Assembly: GCA_946887345.1 (NCBI GenBank)
Contig: CAMPKR010000180.1
Location: forward strand, 1-5,525
Reading direction: 5' to 3'
Source of the DNA: an uncultured Bacteroidota bacterium
Lineage (GTDB): Bacteria > Bacteroidota > Bacteroidia > Chitinophagales > Chitinophagaceae
Length of the DNA: 5,525 nt
This document shows positions 4,638-5,525 of this stretch, piece by piece (within the stretch, counting starts at the first letter, position 1; each line of letters starts with the position of its first letter). A program made the translations under genes and the position numbers. The notes beneath the pieces were generated by a model, which did no database searches, was not told the DNA's origin, and was given only the letters and a program-made list of their open reading frames with translations.

Positions 4638-5336
4638 TTAGAATCTAAAGTTGAAGAAAAACCTGTTGGAGAATACTCCCAGGTTAAAATCCAGCAGGCC
4701 GTTGCGGCTGCCGCTCATCGTTGCCAACTTATACGACATTTCCATCGGGCACAGTTCAGCACCGAAGCTCACCCTGTTAAACTGCAGCTTGCCCCCTATT
4801 GACGGAACAAATCCTACATAGGTCATGCTCACGTTTTTTATGCCCAGCGGTCTCGTATCAGAGGTGTTGTAGTAGGTGCCGCCAGGCTCCTTGTATTTAC
4901 TTGTCTCATAGTCTTCAGTTTTACCCCCTCCAGTACCACCCCGCAGTTCCAGCGCAGCAAACAGGTACACCCTTTTATAAAAATGCCTCTGCATCTCCAC
5001 ACCTGCACCTACAAAGGCCATATTCACGTTGGTATTGCTGAATACTGAATAGACGGTGTCATTATTGGCTGCTTTGGACGAAGGACTTTCATCGTACATA
5101 GAATACCTGGCAAATGATACCAGGGTCCTGTAGGCCGTGTTGGGCTTTACCCAGTGCTTATAATGTACACCCGCCATTATCAGTGTGTTGTTGGCACTGG
5201 TGCTGATGACCGCGTTAGAAAAGAGACCCACCTCATTATTTCTTATGGGCGCAACCGGAATTATTGCCTCCTTGTCCTGTGCAGTGGCGGGTAGCGCACA
5301 GGCTACGCCCAGAGTAAGTAAAATAGTTTTTAGCAT
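4638..5336 (-). CDS. predicted outer-membrane beta-barrel protein
   Basis: This 232-residue protein has a signal peptide at 1-20 (MLKTILLTLGVACALPATAQ, cleavage likely after Gln20 or nearby). The mature part has amphipathic strands, including NTLIMAGVHYKHWV (50-63), TLVSFARYSMY (71-81), NMAFVGAGVEMQRHFY (105-120), VYLFAALELRGG (123-134), MTYVGFVPSIGGKLQFN (171-187), VSFGAELCPMEMSYKL (189-204) and a last strand, LLDFNLGVFSNRFFFNFRF. The C-terminal aromatic Phe fits an outer-membrane insertion signal, suggesting a small barrel of about eight strands. I do not recognise a named family or function. The start ATG lies 38 bases after the stop of the membrane-protein gene entering from the right, with no TAnnTTTG element between, so co-transcription is likely. 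It converges on the VOC gene. Confidence 0.75.
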   Translation of the reverse strand: MLKTILLTLGVACALPATAQDKEAIIPVAPIRNNEVGLFSNAVISTSANNTLIMAGVHYKHWVKPNTAYRTLVSFARYSMYDESPSSKAANNDTVYSVFSNTNVNMAFVGAGVEMQRHFYKRVYLFAALELRGGTGGGKTEDYETSKYKEPGGTYYNTSDTRPLGIKNVSMTYVGFVPSIGGKLQFNRVSFGAELCPMEMSYKLATMSGSRNGLLDFNLGVFSNRFFFNFRF

Positions 5337-5374
5337 GAGGATGGATGTTTTCTGGTTAACGTCTAAACTGAGAA

Positions 5375-5525
5375 CTAATTGTGCAGCTTCACCTGTTTTA
5401 AGGCTTTTTTAGATTTCCAGAAGAAATAACCTATCACCGCGAACATGGTAACGGGTGAAAGCCAATGAGGAACATGGGCACCGAAAGCTTCTGCTATCAT
5501 GATCGCGCCTAGTCCGAAGATGGCG
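5375..5525 (-). CDS. C-terminal end of an inner-membrane protein, possibly TerC/DUF475-like
   Basis: The last 49 codons of a leftward gene are visible and end in TAG; the start lies beyond the window. The visible part is a hydrophobic segment (IFGLGAIMIAEAFGA), a short loop (HVPHWLSP), a second membrane segment (TMFAVIGYFFW), and a basic tail (KSKKALKQVKLHN) likely on the cytosolic side. The E-A-F-G-x-H-V-P-x-W-L-S-P pattern reminds me of the C-terminus of TerC/DUF475-type membrane proteins, but that is memory of a pattern in a short fragment. It probably forms an operon with the beta-barrel gene downstream. Confidence 0.6.
   Translation of the reverse strand, partial: AIFGLGAIMIAEAFGAHVPHWLSPVTMFAVIGYFFWKSKKALKQVKLHN

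Overview
The window looks like chromosomal DNA of a Bacteroidetes bacterium, probably in or near Chitinophagaceae. The evidence is a secreted NHL propeller protein with a type IX secretion (T9SS) C-terminal sorting domain, TAnnTTTG-type -7 promoter elements, starts without Shine-Dalgarno sequences, and a helix-turn-helix protein of the kind found in Bacteroidetes prophages. The family placement is inference; nothing here identifies a species.

Region by region: 1-683 holds a leftward gene for a small-terminase-like phage protein, followed by a degenerate repeat tract with only very short reading frames. 684-1576 (about 890 bases) has no convincing gene. It is rich in inverted and direct repeats, including two near-identical 23-mers around a strong rightward terminator hairpin. 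1577-2908 is a leftward NHL-repeat/T9SS protein with its own terminator. 2910-3266 is a 5'-truncated remnant of a repetitive beta-helix (YadA-head-like) protein, lying between the NHL gene and a PAP2 phosphatase gene (3283-4047, leftward). 4048-4191 is a divergent promoter region serving PAP2 and a rightward VOC/glyoxalase-fold gene (4192-4581). A symmetrical hairpin at 4591-4617 separates the VOC gene from a convergent leftward outer-membrane beta-barrel gene (4638-5336). That gene lies 38 bases after the stop of a leftward membrane-protein gene running off the window end (5375-5525).

The genes do not form one pathway. PAP2, VOC and the two rightmost genes look like ordinary chromosomal content. 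The NHL gene, the beta-helix remnant, the repeat-rich spacer and the phage gene look like an accessory segment with signs of insertion and decay. I found no complete, recognisably new multi-gene system. The most interesting points are the truncated beta-helix gene whose last codons contain a candidate promoter for the NHL gene, the repeat-bracketed orphan terminator, and the orphan phage gene followed by a repeat tract.
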